Source: Epibacterium ulvae
GTDB taxonomy: Bacteria > Pseudomonadota > Alphaproteobacteria > Rhodobacterales > Rhodobacteraceae
DNA: 64,000 bases
Assembly: GCF_018678075.1 (NCBI RefSeq)
Contig: NZ_JAHHIR010000074.1
Coordinates: forward strand, 34,906-98,905
Reading direction: 5' to 3'
Position numbers and translations under genes: made by a program. Below, piece by piece: positions 8,040 through 16,377 of this stretch. The stretch's first letter is position 1; every line of letters starts with the position of its first letter. The notes beneath the pieces were generated by a model that had not been told where the DNA came from, did not search any database, and saw nothing but the letters and a program-made list of their open reading frames with translations.

Positions 8040-9683
8040 ATGGCAGATATCGCGCAGGTTCCGAACGCCCGGAAACCCGGCCCCAATAGGGCTAATCTAT
8101 CCTTTGTACGGCGACGTACAAGAGGGATCCTTTCACGAATCGCAACGTTCATTGTTATGTGTCTTGTGTCGGTGACGACTCTCCACGCGGCTCCTTATGC
8201 GGCGATGGTTATGGACGCCCGCACCGGCGAAGTGCTGCATTCCCGCAACGCGGACACGCGCCTGCATCCGGCCTCTCTGACCAAGATGATGACGCTCTAC
8301 ATCGCGTTTGAGGCGGTTCGAAATGGCGAAATCACGCTGGATACCAAGGTTAAGGTTTCACGCAATGCCGCCGCTGAACCACCGTCAAAGCTCGGCCTGA
8401 AAACAGGTCAACGCATTGCTCTGCGCTATCTCATTCGTGCCGCTGCGATTAAATCCGGCAACGACGCTGCCACCGCCATTGGCGAGGCGATTGCCGGGTC
8501 CGAGGCAGCTTTTGCCCGTCGCATGACCCGCACGGCCAAGGCGCTTGGCATGTCGCGGACGACCTTTAAGAATGCTCATGGCCTGACATCCAGCGGTCAC
8601 CTGTCGACAGCCCGCGACATGACAACGCTTGGCCGCCACATTCTGTATGACTACCCCGAATACTATAACCTGTTCTCACGCAAATCCGCTGATGCCGGCG
8701 TGCGCACCGTGGCCAATACCAACCGCCGTTTGCTTGCAGCCTACAAAGGTGCGGATGGGATCAAAACCGGCTACACCAATGCTGCGGGTTTTAACCTTGT
8801 TGCCTCGGCCAAACGTGGGAACGAGCGGGTGATTGCGACCGTTTTTGGTGGAAAGTCAACCACATCGCGCAATGCAAAAGTGGCTGAGCTGCTGGATCTG
8901 GGTTTCCGCCGCGCGCCAACCCATGCCAAACTGCGCAAACCGACCCGCCCAGCTTATCTGGGCAATCGAGGCATCCGGGTTGCTGATGCATCGACAGACT
9001 CTGCTGTGGCCGAAGGCGTTGGCAAATCGATCCGGGTGACCGGTCTGGTTAAAACCAGCCTGCGTCCCAAACTGCGCCCAGGGCAGGAACCGGGTCAGAC
9101 GCCAGGCGATCTACCCGCAGCTGCGCCCTCGACAGGCAGCGCGTTCTCCTTGCTCGCCGCCAATACGGCCGCACCAGCGCAACCATCGAATTTGCAAGCC
9201 AGCATCCAAAGCGCAATTGCCGAAGCAGCCGTGATCGAAGCCGCTCATGTCGACACCGCCTCTGTTGTACAAGAGGACGTACAGGTTATTGCGGCTGTTG
9301 CCTCGGCCGGACAGCAACCGCGTCTGTCCTTGGTGCAACCCTACCAAGGCGGCGTCCGTCCCCGTGCGCGTCCCGCAGAATTTATCGACGTTGCGAGCGA
9401 AAGCGCAGAACCCATCGTTGTAACACGTCTGTCCACATCTGGTGGTCGTTACTGGGGCATCAGCGTCGGGCGTTATGGCAACCGTTTCATGGCAGAAAAA
9501 GTGCTGTTGAAAACCGCCCTGACAGAGATGTCGACGTTGCGGGGATCCCTGCGCAAAGTGGTAAAAACCCCGCGCGGCTTTGATGCGAACTTCCTTGGCA
9601 TGACGCGCGAAAACGCAGAACTTGCCTGTCGACGTCTGCAGTCGCGCAACACCGAGTGTGAGACGATCGGCCCTCGGTCGTAA
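8040..9683 (+). CDS. D-alanyl-D-alanine carboxypeptidase with C-terminal SPOR domain
   Basis: This is a penicillin-binding-protein-type serine carboxypeptidase (peptidase S11) acting in the periplasm on peptidoglycan stem peptides. The protein is 547 aa. A basic N-terminus is followed by a membrane or signal segment at about residues 33-50 ending LHAAPYA. The active-site motifs are SLTK (Ser79, Lys82), SGN (Ser139-Asn141) and KTG (242-244). Beyond about residue 290 comes a Pro/Ala-rich low-complexity linker, and the last 75 residues (WGISVGRYGNRFMAEKVL...) look like a SPOR domain, which in other proteins binds denuded glycan at the division site. The IS5-type relic begins directly after its stop codon. 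Confidence 0.93.
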   Translation: MADIAQVPNARKPGPNRANLSFVRRRTRGILSRIATFIVMCLVSVTTLHAAPYAAMVMDARTGEVLHSRNADTRLHPASLTKMMTLYIAFEAVRNGEITLDTKVKVSRNAAAEPPSKLGLKTGQRIALRYLIRAAAIKSGNDAATAIGEAIAGSEAAFARRMTRTAKALGMSRTTFKNAHGLTSSGHLSTARDMTTLGRHILYDYPEYYNLFSRKSADAGVRTVANTNRRLLAAYKGADGIKTGYTNAAGFNLVASAKRGNERVIATVFGGKSTTSRNAKVAELLDLGFRRAPTHAKLRKPTRPAYLGNRGIRVADASTDSAVAEGVGKSIRVTGLVKTSLRPKLRPGQEPGQTPGDLPAAAPSTGSAFSLLAANTAAPAQPSNLQASIQSAIAEAAVIEAAHVDTASVVQEDVQVIAAVASAGQQPRLSLVQPYQGGVRPRARPAEFIDVASESAEPIVVTRLSTSGGRYWGISVGRYGNRFMAEKVLLKTALTEMSTLRGSLRKVVKTPRGFDANFLGMTRENAELACRRLQSRNTECETIGPRS

Positions 9684-9700
9684 ACTTGCCTACGGACTTT

Positions 9701-10472
9701 GACTCGGCTCAGGACACATAACCAGAATATGACGGTTTCTGCGAGTGCGCGTACAGACAGGAAAACCTTTGGACAGCTGTCGTAACGGGTTGCTACGCAC
9801 CGCCAGTCTTTCAACCGGCTAAACATGATCTCAATCCGGTTACGCCTTTTGTAGCGGCGCTTGTCATACTTGATTGCTTTGTCTCGTGATTTTCGGCCTG
9901 GGATGCAAGACGTGACACCCATACTCACAAGGGCTTCTCGGAACCAATCCGCATCATAGCCACGATCCTCGAGCAGCCAGTCAGCTGCAGGCTACTCACA
10001 AGCGCTCTGGCTCCGGTCCAATCGCTCATCACCTGACCAGCTGTCATAAAGAAACGAACTGGTCACCCCATCGTGTCAGTCACAGCATGCAACTTTGTAT
10101 TCATGCGGCCTTTGGTGCGCTCTATCAGACGTCCACGTCCCCCTTTTTAACCGACAAGCTGGAAGCAGTCCGGTGGGCTTTGAGGTACGTTGCGTCGATA
10201 GAAATCGTTTTGTTGTCCGGTGCTTCAACAGCAAGCCCTTCCATGATCCGGGCAAACGCCCCTATGTCACTCCACCGTTTCCAACGATTGTAGAGCGCCT
10301 TGGCGGGGCCGTATTCATAGAGCGCATCACGTCAGCGCAAGCCATTGCGATTGATAAAGATATTGCCACCTAAGACATGTCTATTATCAACGCGCGGTAC
10401 GCCATGGCTCTTTGAAAAATAGGGCCGAAGCCGCGCCATTTGATCTTCGTTCAGCCAGTAAAGATTGCTCAT
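9701..10472 (-). pseudogene. IS5-family transposase, multiply disrupted
   Basis: Read on the minus strand from ATG at 10472-10470, the product begins MSNLYWLNEDQMARLRPYF and shows typical IS5-family DDE transposase stretches: SIDATYLKAHRTASSLSV, then DADWFREAL and GRKSRDKAIKYDKRRY with RNRIEIMFSRLKDWR near the end. It carries at least four lesions: a TGA replacing Trp at 10334-10332, a one-base loss in a C-run (G-run on the coding strand) near 10141, a second TGA at 10065-10063, and another frame change near 9990. The element is therefore dead and fairly old. The C-terminal frame runs on into the 3' end of the carboxypeptidase gene without a stop of its own. Confidence 0.85.
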
Positions 10473-10549
10473 AAAGTCACCCAGATTGAGGGCAATGAAT
10501 CACGCTGCCATCTCAGCCCCAAGTGGATTAATCGGTCCTGAGACTAAAC
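9701..10549. mobile_element. Decayed IS5-family insertion sequence
   Basis: The segment between the carboxypeptidase gene and ccoS is one degenerate IS5-family element. Its ends carry matching inverted sequences: CTCAGGACACATAA from 9708 on the + strand and CTCAGGACCGATTAA read from 10542 on the - strand. The transposase inside is broken by stops and frameshifts. Exact termini and target duplication cannot be fixed by eye, so the ends are good to about 10 bases. Confidence 0.75.
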
Positions 10550-10551
10550 AA

Positions 10552-10575
10552 GGACGCCCCTGAGGCGCCCTTTTT
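10552..10575 (+). terminator. Rho-independent terminator stranded behind the IS relic
   Basis: GGACGCC (10552-10558) and GGCGCCC (10564-10570) form a stem with one A-C mismatch and a five-base loop, followed by TTTTT. It points along the + strand. The only + strand gene that could use it is the carboxypeptidase gene, 870 bp upstream beyond the IS relic, so it is probably that gene's original terminator. Confidence 0.6.
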
Positions 10576-10595
10576 CCTTTACGGCGCGGGTGCCG

Positions 10596-10754
10596 TCACC
10601 CTTTGGGGTGGTCGTCCCAATCATCACTCAATATCCGGCGCGCGTCGCCTTCCGGATCGTCATATTGGCTAGAGCGGATGGTATAGACAAAGCCCGCCAA
10701 TCCAAGCCCGCCCAGAATCAAAGAAATCGGTATCAGATAGGAAATCACGGTCAT
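10596..10754 (-). CDS. ccoS: cbb3 oxidase maturation protein CcoS
   Basis: This 52-aa protein is the last gene of ccoGHIS. It has a single N-terminal transmembrane helix (about residues 3-24, ISYLIPISLILGGLGLAGFV) followed by a short acidic cytoplasmic tail containing the family-typical QYDDPEGDARRILSDDW. CcoS is needed for cofactor insertion into cbb3 oxidase in other Rhodobacteraceae. The start at 10754 has a GGA ribosome site; an in-frame ATG three codons earlier (10763) has no room for one. It begins 15 bases after the ccoI stop codon. Confidence 0.9.
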   Translation of the reverse strand: MTVISYLIPISLILGGLGLAGFVYTIRSSQYDDPEGDARRILSDDWDDHPKG

Positions 10755-10769
10755 TGGATCCATTCCAAT

Positions 10770-12959
10770 TCAGCGCAGGCGCAAAGCATTCAGCGACACG
10801 GTGATAGACGACAACGACATCGCCAGTGCCGCAATCAATGGAGTCGCCAATCCAGCCACAGCCAAGGGCACGGCAATGACGTTATAAAGCGTTGCTAGGC
10901 GAAAGTTTTCCCATATCCGGCGGGTTGCCTTTTGCGCCGTGACACAGGCCTGCGCGATTGGCTCCAGATCCCGCCCCAACAGTACAATGTCTGAGGCAAC
11001 TCGTGCCGCGTCCAAGGCGGTGGCCGGGGAAATCGACACATGGGCCGCAGCCAAAGCTGCCGTGTCGTTAAGCCCATCGCCGACCATCAAAACCTTGCGT
11101 CCCTGTGTCGTCAGCCGTTGGACTTGCTCCAGTTTATCTTGCGGCAAGGCGGAGGACGTCCAAGCCGCAATCCCAAGCCGCTGCGCCAGAGCCGCAACCG
11201 GTGTCTCGCTATCTCCGGACAACAAGATGACGTCTTTTCCTGCCGATATAAGGGCTTGCACCGCGTCATCGGCCCCTTTGCGCAGGCCATCCTCAAAGGT
11301 GAAGACCCGAATACGCCCGTCGCCGCAATCAAGATAGGCAGCGGTTTCATGCACCGGCGCCACCCCCACCCACTCTGCGCGGCCCAAGCGCACAAAGGAT
11401 CCGTGCAGGTGCCCCTCGGTCCCGAAACCGGGGATTTCTTCGACCATATCAAGCGGTGCCGGATTGATCCCTGCCGCCTGCGCTGCACGTGTTAAAGCCT
11501 GCGCCAATGGGTGCGACGACGCCTCGGCCAGGGCAAGCGCAATCTCCAAATCGCGGCGGCTGTGCTCACCCATATTGGTCACAACCGGCGCGCCTTCGGT
11601 CAGAGTGCCGGTTTTGTCGAACACGACGGTATCCACCTCGGCCAATCGTTCCAAAGCGGTGGCGTTCTTGATCAACAATCCGCGTTTGAACAGTCGGCCC
11701 GACGCGGCCGTTGTCACCGCCGGCACTGCAAGGCCGAGCGCGCAGGGACAAGTGATGATCAACACAGCCGCCGCGATGTTCAACGCGGTGCGCATGTCGA
11801 GGGTCCACATGTACCAACCCGCAAAAGCCAGCCCCGACAGGACATGGACACCCGGCGCATAAAGCGTGGCCGCACGGTCCGCCAGCGACGTGTAGCGCGA
11901 CCGCCCGCTTTCGGCGACAGCCACCAAATCGGCCATACGATGCAGCGATGTCTCCTGCCCGACGGCCGTTGCCTGTACAGTCAAAGGACCCGTCAGATTG
12001 ACTTCACCAGCAGAGACCCGCTGCCCCGGCTCCGCAAACACCGGCAAGGTTTCACCGGTCAACAGTGAGCGGTCCAGCTCGGACTGGCCCGCAACAATCA
12101 CCCCGTCCACCGGCATGCGCCCACCAGGACGGACCAGGACCAGATCTCCAATGGCCAGCTCGGACACCGCGACCTCTGCCTCGGTACCGTTGGAAATGCG
12201 AATGGCGCGCGGCACCTCCAAGGCCGCCAGTTCCTCGGCAGCGGACCGGGCGACAGCGCGGGTCCGTTGATCCAGATAGCGCCCGGCCAACAAAAAGAAC
12301 GTGAGCGTCAAGGCGGCATCAAAATAGGCATGTTCCCCGCTGAGGCTGGTTTCCCACAGTGACGTCACCAGCGCGAGCACCAGCGCCAGGACAATCGGCA
12401 CATCCATGTTCAACCGCCGCACCCGCAGGGCGCTCCAGGCATTTACAAAAAACGGCTTTCCCGCATAGGCGACTGCGGGGATTGAAATCGCCGCCGAAAT
12501 CCAGTGGAACATGTCGCGGGTTGCATCGGTCGCGCCGGACCAGACCGAGATCGACAACAACATCACGTTCATGGAGGCGAACCCTGCCACCGCCAGACGC
12601 ATAGCCAGGTCGCGGCCAATCTTGTCGGTGGCGGTTGCGGACAGCTGTCCCAGATCCAGTTCATGCGCCTCATACCCCAGACCTTCGACAATGGGGACGA
12701 GATCGGCAACCTTGATGAGGTCTGCGTCAGCCTCGATCAAGGCACGTTTGAGCGTCAGATTGACCCGTGCGGACCGGATGCCTGGAACCTGAGAGAGGCC
12801 GCGCTCCACCTTGGAAATACAGGCCTGACAGTGAATTGTCGGCAGCGACAACGCCAAACGCGCGGTGGTCGGGGCGGTATCCGCTGCTGCACTGGGCGCG
12901 GCAATACATCCAGGGCAAACCGCCATTTGCGGGCGGTGCGGATCGGCCTGAACGCTCAT
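10770..12959 (-). CDS. ccoI: Copper-translocating P1B-type ATPase CcoI (FixI)
   Basis: CcoI moves copper across the inner membrane for assembly of the CuB centre of cbb3 oxidase. The protein is 729 aa. An N-terminal cysteine pair (CPGC at about 15-18) precedes a heavy-metal-associated domain with HCQAC (Cys44, Cys47). Transmembrane helices follow. Catalytic motifs are the TGE loop, the metal-binding CPC (404-406), the phosphorylation site DKTGT (Asp448) and GDGLNDTAAL. Its start codon directly abuts the ccoH stop, which implies translational coupling within ccoGHIS. Confidence 0.96.
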   Translation of the reverse strand: MSVQADPHRPQMAVCPGCIAAPSAAADTAPTTARLALSLPTIHCQACISKVERGLSQVPGIRSARVNLTLKRALIEADADLIKVADLVPIVEGLGYEAHELDLGQLSATATDKIGRDLAMRLAVAGFASMNVMLLSISVWSGATDATRDMFHWISAAISIPAVAYAGKPFFVNAWSALRVRRLNMDVPIVLALVLALVTSLWETSLSGEHAYFDAALTLTFFLLAGRYLDQRTRAVARSAAEELAALEVPRAIRISNGTEAEVAVSELAIGDLVLVRPGGRMPVDGVIVAGQSELDRSLLTGETLPVFAEPGQRVSAGEVNLTGPLTVQATAVGQETSLHRMADLVAVAESGRSRYTSLADRAATLYAPGVHVLSGLAFAGWYMWTLDMRTALNIAAAVLIITCPCALGLAVPAVTTAASGRLFKRGLLIKNATALERLAEVDTVVFDKTGTLTEGAPVVTNMGEHSRRDLEIALALAEASSHPLAQALTRAAQAAGINPAPLDMVEEIPGFGTEGHLHGSFVRLGRAEWVGVAPVHETAAYLDCGDGRIRVFTFEDGLRKGADDAVQALISAGKDVILLSGDSETPVAALAQRLGIAAWTSSALPQDKLEQVQRLTTQGRKVLMVGDGLNDTAALAAAHVSISPATALDAARVASDIVLLGRDLEPIAQACVTAQKATRRIWENFRLATLYNVIAVPLAVAGLATPLIAALAMSLSSITVSLNALRLR

Positions 12960-13430
12960 CTACGCATCCTCGCGTACGTGGATGATCACACGTTGGGTGA
13001 ATTCGGTCCCGTCACTCGCGCGCGCCACCATCCGCAAGTTCCAATTGCCGTCGCCCACACTCACCGGCGCCACATAGGCACTGCCGTCATAGGTGAAATC
13101 CGGCGTTTGGTCGTCTTTCACATGTGTGGCCCGGCCAAATGTCGCGCTAAGCTTGGCGACCTCGACAGGCTGCCCGTCACGGTCGGTGATCGACAGACGC
13201 AGGATGTCATTCTGCACCTCGGCCCAGATGTCCCACCCAAGAGCCTCCTGCGCATTGCGGCGCAGATCGAATTCCTGGCTGGCGACATAGGAATTGGCGA
13301 CTTCCAACCCTGGAAAGGTCTTAACCGCTTTGACAGCCAAAGTGATATTGACGCCGATGATGACGGCAAAACATCCCACAAAAAGCAGCAAGGCATGGCG
13401 TCCAGTAAATTCACGTTGCGGCTTGTCCAT
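12960..13430 (-). CDS. ccoH: FixH-family cbb3 assembly protein CcoH
   Basis: The 156-aa protein has a short cytoplasmic start, one transmembrane helix (about residues 12-34, ALLLFVGCFAVIIGVNITLAV) and a periplasmic beta-rich FixH domain with the family segment NSYVASQEFDLRRN. FixH/CcoH stabilises the assembling cbb3 complex. It is 2 bases after ccoG and abuts ccoI without a gap. Confidence 0.93.
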   Translation of the reverse strand: MDKPQREFTGRHALLLFVGCFAVIIGVNITLAVKAVKTFPGLEVANSYVASQEFDLRRNAQEALGWDIWAEVQNDILRLSITDRDGQPVEVAKLSATFGRATHVKDDQTPDFTYDGSAYVAPVSVGDGNWNLRMVARASDGTEFTQRVIIHVREDA

Positions 13431-13432
13431 GT

Positions 13433-14863
13433 TTATTGTCCCTGTCCGTTAAAGGTGCTGTCTTTGTAGGCGCGCTCGCCGCTCTCTTGGTCTTCGACCC
13501 AGATACGCACATCGCTGGCTTCCCCCTGCGCGGGTTTGGTGCCTTTTGGGGCGATCACGTAGACCCGCTGCAGATGGGCGGCGTCGGCTGGCACGTCGAC
13601 TGTGGCGTCGTCTTCGTTTTCTAGGGCGATCCGGTAGGCCGCATCGCCACTGACGGAGAGCGCGAACGAGCGTGCTTCGCCATGTTTATTGCGCAGCTGC
13701 ACATCATAGGTGTTGCGAATGGAACCGTCAGAGAGCGTCACATAAGTCGGGTTGCGGACCGGTGCCACGGTCAGATCAACCTCGGGGCGAATGAACAGCG
13801 CGTAGACCAGCGCAACTCCGACCAGCGACCAGAGCGCCGTATATAAAACCGTACGCGGGCGCAGGATATGGGACCAGACGGGTTTGGGCTTTTCACCCGC
13901 CTTTTCACGGGTCTCATCCGACAGCGCCATGTAATCGATCAAACCGCGTGGCTTGCCGATCTTGGCCATGATGTCATCACAGGCGTCAATACAGAGCGCG
14001 CAGGTGATGCACTCCATCTGTTGGCCGTCGCGAATGTCGATCCCAACGGGGCAGACGTTGACGCAGGCCATACAGTCGATGCAGTCACCTTTTTGCGCCA
14101 CATCCGCCGATTTGCTGTGTTTGCCACGCGGCTCACCGCGCCAAGGGCGATACCCAACCGTCAGCGTATCTTCGTCCATCATCGCCGCCTGAATACGGGG
14201 CCAGGGGCAGGCATAGATACAGATCTGCTCACGTGCGAAACCGCCAAACAGAAAGGTGGTAAAGGTCAGGATCGCTATGGTGGAGTAGGCGACTGTATGG
14301 GCTTGCCCGGTCACCAAATCCACCGCCAATGTCGGCGCATCCGCAAAGTAAAAGACCCAAGCCCCCCCGGTCGCAAGGCCAATCAACAGCCAGGCCACCC
14401 ATTTGGTCAGCCGCAAACGGATTTTGCGCAGGTCGAGCTTTTTCTGCCGGTGCAGGCGCAGACGCGCATTGCGGTCGCCTTCGATCCAACGTTCGACCAG
14501 GATGTAAAGGTCGGTCCAAACCGTCTGCGGGCAAGCATAGCCGCACCAGACTCGCCCCAAGGCCGAAGTGAACAGAAACAACCCCAGCCCGGCCATGATC
14601 AAGAGACCGGCCACAAAATAGAACTCATGCGGCCAGATTTCGATCCAAAAGAAATAGAACCGCCGATTGGCCAGATCAATCAGCACCGCCTGATCCGGCA
14701 GGTTCGGCCCCCTGTCCCATCGCAGGAATGGCGTCAGATAATAGATGCCCAGGGTCACCGCCATGATGATCCATTTGAGACTGCGAAACTTCCCAGATAC
14801 CCGGCGGGGAAAAATCGGCTCCCGGGCGGCATAAAGGCTGGGGGTCGGACTGGAATCGCTCAC
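13433..14863 (-). CDS. ccoG: CcoG (FixG/RdxA), polyferredoxin-type cupric reductase
   Basis: The 476-aa inner-membrane protein has about five transmembrane helices in its N-terminal two thirds, a cytoplasmic double ferredoxin domain (CIDCMACVNVCP and CITCALCIDACD, two 4Fe-4S motifs) and a C-terminal periplasmic immunoglobulin-like FixG domain. The conserved YACPQTVWTDLY and IYACPWPRIQ segments lie in the membrane part. CcoG proteins are reported to reduce Cu(II) to Cu(I) before transfer to the cbb3 assembly chain. It is first in ccoGHIS and is preceded by an FNR-type box at 14928-14941. Confidence 0.96.
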   Translation of the reverse strand: MSDSSPTPSLYAAREPIFPRRVSGKFRSLKWIIMAVTLGIYYLTPFLRWDRGPNLPDQAVLIDLANRRFYFFWIEIWPHEFYFVAGLLIMAGLGLFLFTSALGRVWCGYACPQTVWTDLYILVERWIEGDRNARLRLHRQKKLDLRKIRLRLTKWVAWLLIGLATGGAWVFYFADAPTLAVDLVTGQAHTVAYSTIAILTFTTFLFGGFAREQICIYACPWPRIQAAMMDEDTLTVGYRPWRGEPRGKHSKSADVAQKGDCIDCMACVNVCPVGIDIRDGQQMECITCALCIDACDDIMAKIGKPRGLIDYMALSDETREKAGEKPKPVWSHILRPRTVLYTALWSLVGVALVYALFIRPEVDLTVAPVRNPTYVTLSDGSIRNTYDVQLRNKHGEARSFALSVSGDAAYRIALENEDDATVDVPADAAHLQRVYVIAPKGTKPAQGEASDVRIWVEDQESGERAYKDSTFNGQGQ

Positions 14864-14927
14864 GGGCGTGCTCCAAGGGTTACTGCATTACCAACCCGAC
14901 TTTTGCCCAACATGCGGCATTCGAACT

Positions 14928-14941
14928 TTGACGTGGATCAA
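14928..14941. promoter_or_regulatory. FnrL-binding box upstream of ccoGHIS
   Basis: TTGACGTGGATCAA matches the FNR consensus TTGAT-N4-ATCAA at nine of ten positions. It lies 65 bp before the ccoG start. With the usual -41.5 spacing the transcript would begin near 14893. The cognate regulator FnrL is encoded in the same window. Confidence 0.85.
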
Positions 14942-15003
14942 AAAGCGCATGGCCAATGGATGTTTTTCACCTGTTTGCCCTGCGCGTTTTGTCGCGTCTG
15001 GCC

Positions 15004-15876
15004 CTAAACGGTGCCTTGGCGACGCAGCCAGGCCGCAAATTTACGAGCTGCAGGGCGCACGACGCCGGGGCGAGTGACAATGTGATAACCGCGTGCATCT
15101 TCTTCGCGAAACAGCTCAACCAAGCGGCCGCTGGCCAGTTCATCCAACACAAACTCGCGAATCTTGACCGCAACCCCCTGCCCGCCGACAACGGCGTCCA
15201 ACAACAGGTTTCCGGGCAGGCGCACACGCGGGCCACGCGGTTCACTGTCGACCCCGCGGGACCGCATCCAGGCACCTGCTTCCGTGGTGCCCAGCTCTTC
15301 GACCCACGGCAAATCCAACAGATCGCTGGGTGAGGCAATGTCACGCCCGGCAATCAACGCAGGCGCGGCTGTGACCACCAATTGCACCGGCAGAAACATC
15401 TCGGCTTCCAGCCCGCCCCAGTGGCCGTCGCCATAACGGATCGCCAGGTCGAAATCCCCCTTGTGCATGTCCACCACGGCGCCGGTTGGGTCCAAGATCA
15501 AGTCGATCTCGGGATGGCGTTCGCGAAATTCACCCAGACGCGGCATCAACCATTTGGCGGCAAACATCGGGGTACAGGTGATGCGAACGGGGCGCGCATC
15601 GCTCTGTTTGGCCAATTCCTGCACCGCGTTCTCGATCGCACCGAACCCCAACTGCAGAGCCTGCGCCAGTCGGTGCCCGGCCAAGGTCAGCTCCAATGCG
15701 CGCCCGTGTCGGTCTACCAGCGACATATCCAGATGCTTTTCAAGGGCGCGAATTTGCTGGCTGATTGCTGCATGACTGACGTTCAAACTGTCCCCGGCTT
15801 CGGCAACACCGCCGCGTTCAGCAAAGGCCGCAAAGGCGCGCAGCGCCGACAATGGCGGCATCTTCATCCAATCCAT
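15004..15876 (-). CDS. LysR-family transcriptional regulator (GcvA-like)
   Basis: The 290-aa protein has an N-terminal winged helix-turn-helix (PPLSALRAFAAFAERGGV...HAAISQQIRALE, residues 7-45) and a C-terminal substrate-binding domain of the PBP2_GcdR/TrpI type, with the segment LDPTGAVVDMHKGDFDLAIRYGDG. It is closest in style to GcvA-type regulators of amino-acid or small-metabolite genes. It is divergent from the 64-aa gene at 15981, an obvious candidate target. Although it lies between the two cco operons, nothing in the sequence ties it to respiration. Confidence 0.9.
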   Translation of the reverse strand: MDWMKMPPLSALRAFAAFAERGGVAEAGDSLNVSHAAISQQIRALEKHLDMSLVDRHGRALELTLAGHRLAQALQLGFGAIENAVQELAKQSDARPVRITCTPMFAAKWLMPRLGEFRERHPEIDLILDPTGAVVDMHKGDFDLAIRYGDGHWGGLEAEMFLPVQLVVTAAPALIAGRDIASPSDLLDLPWVEELGTTEAGAWMRSRGVDSEPRGPRVRLPGNLLLDAVVGGQGVAVKIREFVLDELASGRLVELFREEDARGYHIVTRPGVVRPAARKFAAWLRRQGTV

Positions 15877-15980
15877 AGTTAACCTCAGCTTACATGTTCG
15901 ATTTCTTATTGAGTCGCATAAAACCGACGCTTCGGAAAGGGTGGACCAGGAGAATTACACGAAGACACAGGAGAAAGACC

Positions 15981-16175
15981 ATGTTGACCAGCGTTTACTC
16001 ACACGTGTTTCTAACTGCGGCAGGTTTTGACACAGACCGACTGCCCCCGATTGATGACGCGGTTCCTATCGAGCCCAAGAAACGGCGTTTTGCTCATGAA
16101 ATATGGAGAAAAATGACGCCGGCATTCCGGGAAACGCGCGAACAATGCGAAACACCGGCGTCAACATCGTGCTAA
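15981..16175 (+). CDS. Small hypothetical protein between LysR and cbb3 genes
   Basis: This 64-aa gene begins with ATG at 15981 behind an excellent ribosome site (AGGAGA, 8 bases upstream). The product, MLTSVYSHVFLTAAGFDTD..., has a hydrophobic start, a middle with PPIDDAVPIEPKKRR, and a basic amphipathic C-terminal helix containing FAHEIWRKMTPAF. There is no membrane segment. I do not recognise the family. The strong ribosome site and its divergent pairing with a LysR regulator argue for a real gene. Confidence 0.65.
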   Translation: MLTSVYSHVFLTAAGFDTDRLPPIDDAVPIEPKKRRFAHEIWRKMTPAFRETREQCETPASTSC

Positions 16176-16272
16176 AGTGGCGCACGAAACGGAGAAGGAC
16201 TGCGTTGACCGCCCGCATGGATCTGCCGCAGTCCTCGCCCCTCATCTGTCGCATGAGACCTGGCCTGAAACT

Positions 16273-16286
16273 TTGATCTGCATCAA
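16273..16286. promoter_or_regulatory. Perfect FNR-type box downstream of ccoP, no evident target
   Basis: TTGATCTGCATCAA is identical in all 14 bases to the box in front of ccoN at 19882-19895. It lies behind the ccoNOQP terminator and after the 64-aa gene, so no annotated gene starts just downstream on either strand. On the + strand TAACAT (16307-16312) stands at a proper -10 distance, which would start a transcript near 16320 antisense to the end of ccoP. Confidence 0.75.
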
Positions 16287-16319
16287 GTCGCACAACAAAG
16301 TTGGAATAACATGATACGC

Positions 16320-16344
16320 AAAAAAGGGCCGCGAGATGCGGCCC
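16320..16344 (-). terminator. Terminator of ccoNOQP
   Basis: On the minus strand GGGCCGC, a five-base loop and GCGGCCC are followed by six T. It lies about 34 bases after the ccoP stop codon. Confidence 0.9.
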
Positions 16345-16377
16345 CTTTGGTGTGATCTGAACGGTTTGCAAACTGCG

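Noticed and set aside
12504..13469. Open frame of 321 codons opposite ccoH and the start of ccoI
   Set aside because: It is antisense to two well-supported genes and rich in Arg and His as expected for a mirror frame.
13868..15007. Open frame of 379 codons opposite ccoG
   Set aside because: Antisense to ccoG, whose iron-sulphur motifs are intact; no recognisable protein features.
16066..16371. Minus-strand frame of 101 codons across the orphan FNR box
   Set aside because: It overlaps the 64-aa gene and the ccoP terminator, and the protein has no recognisable features.
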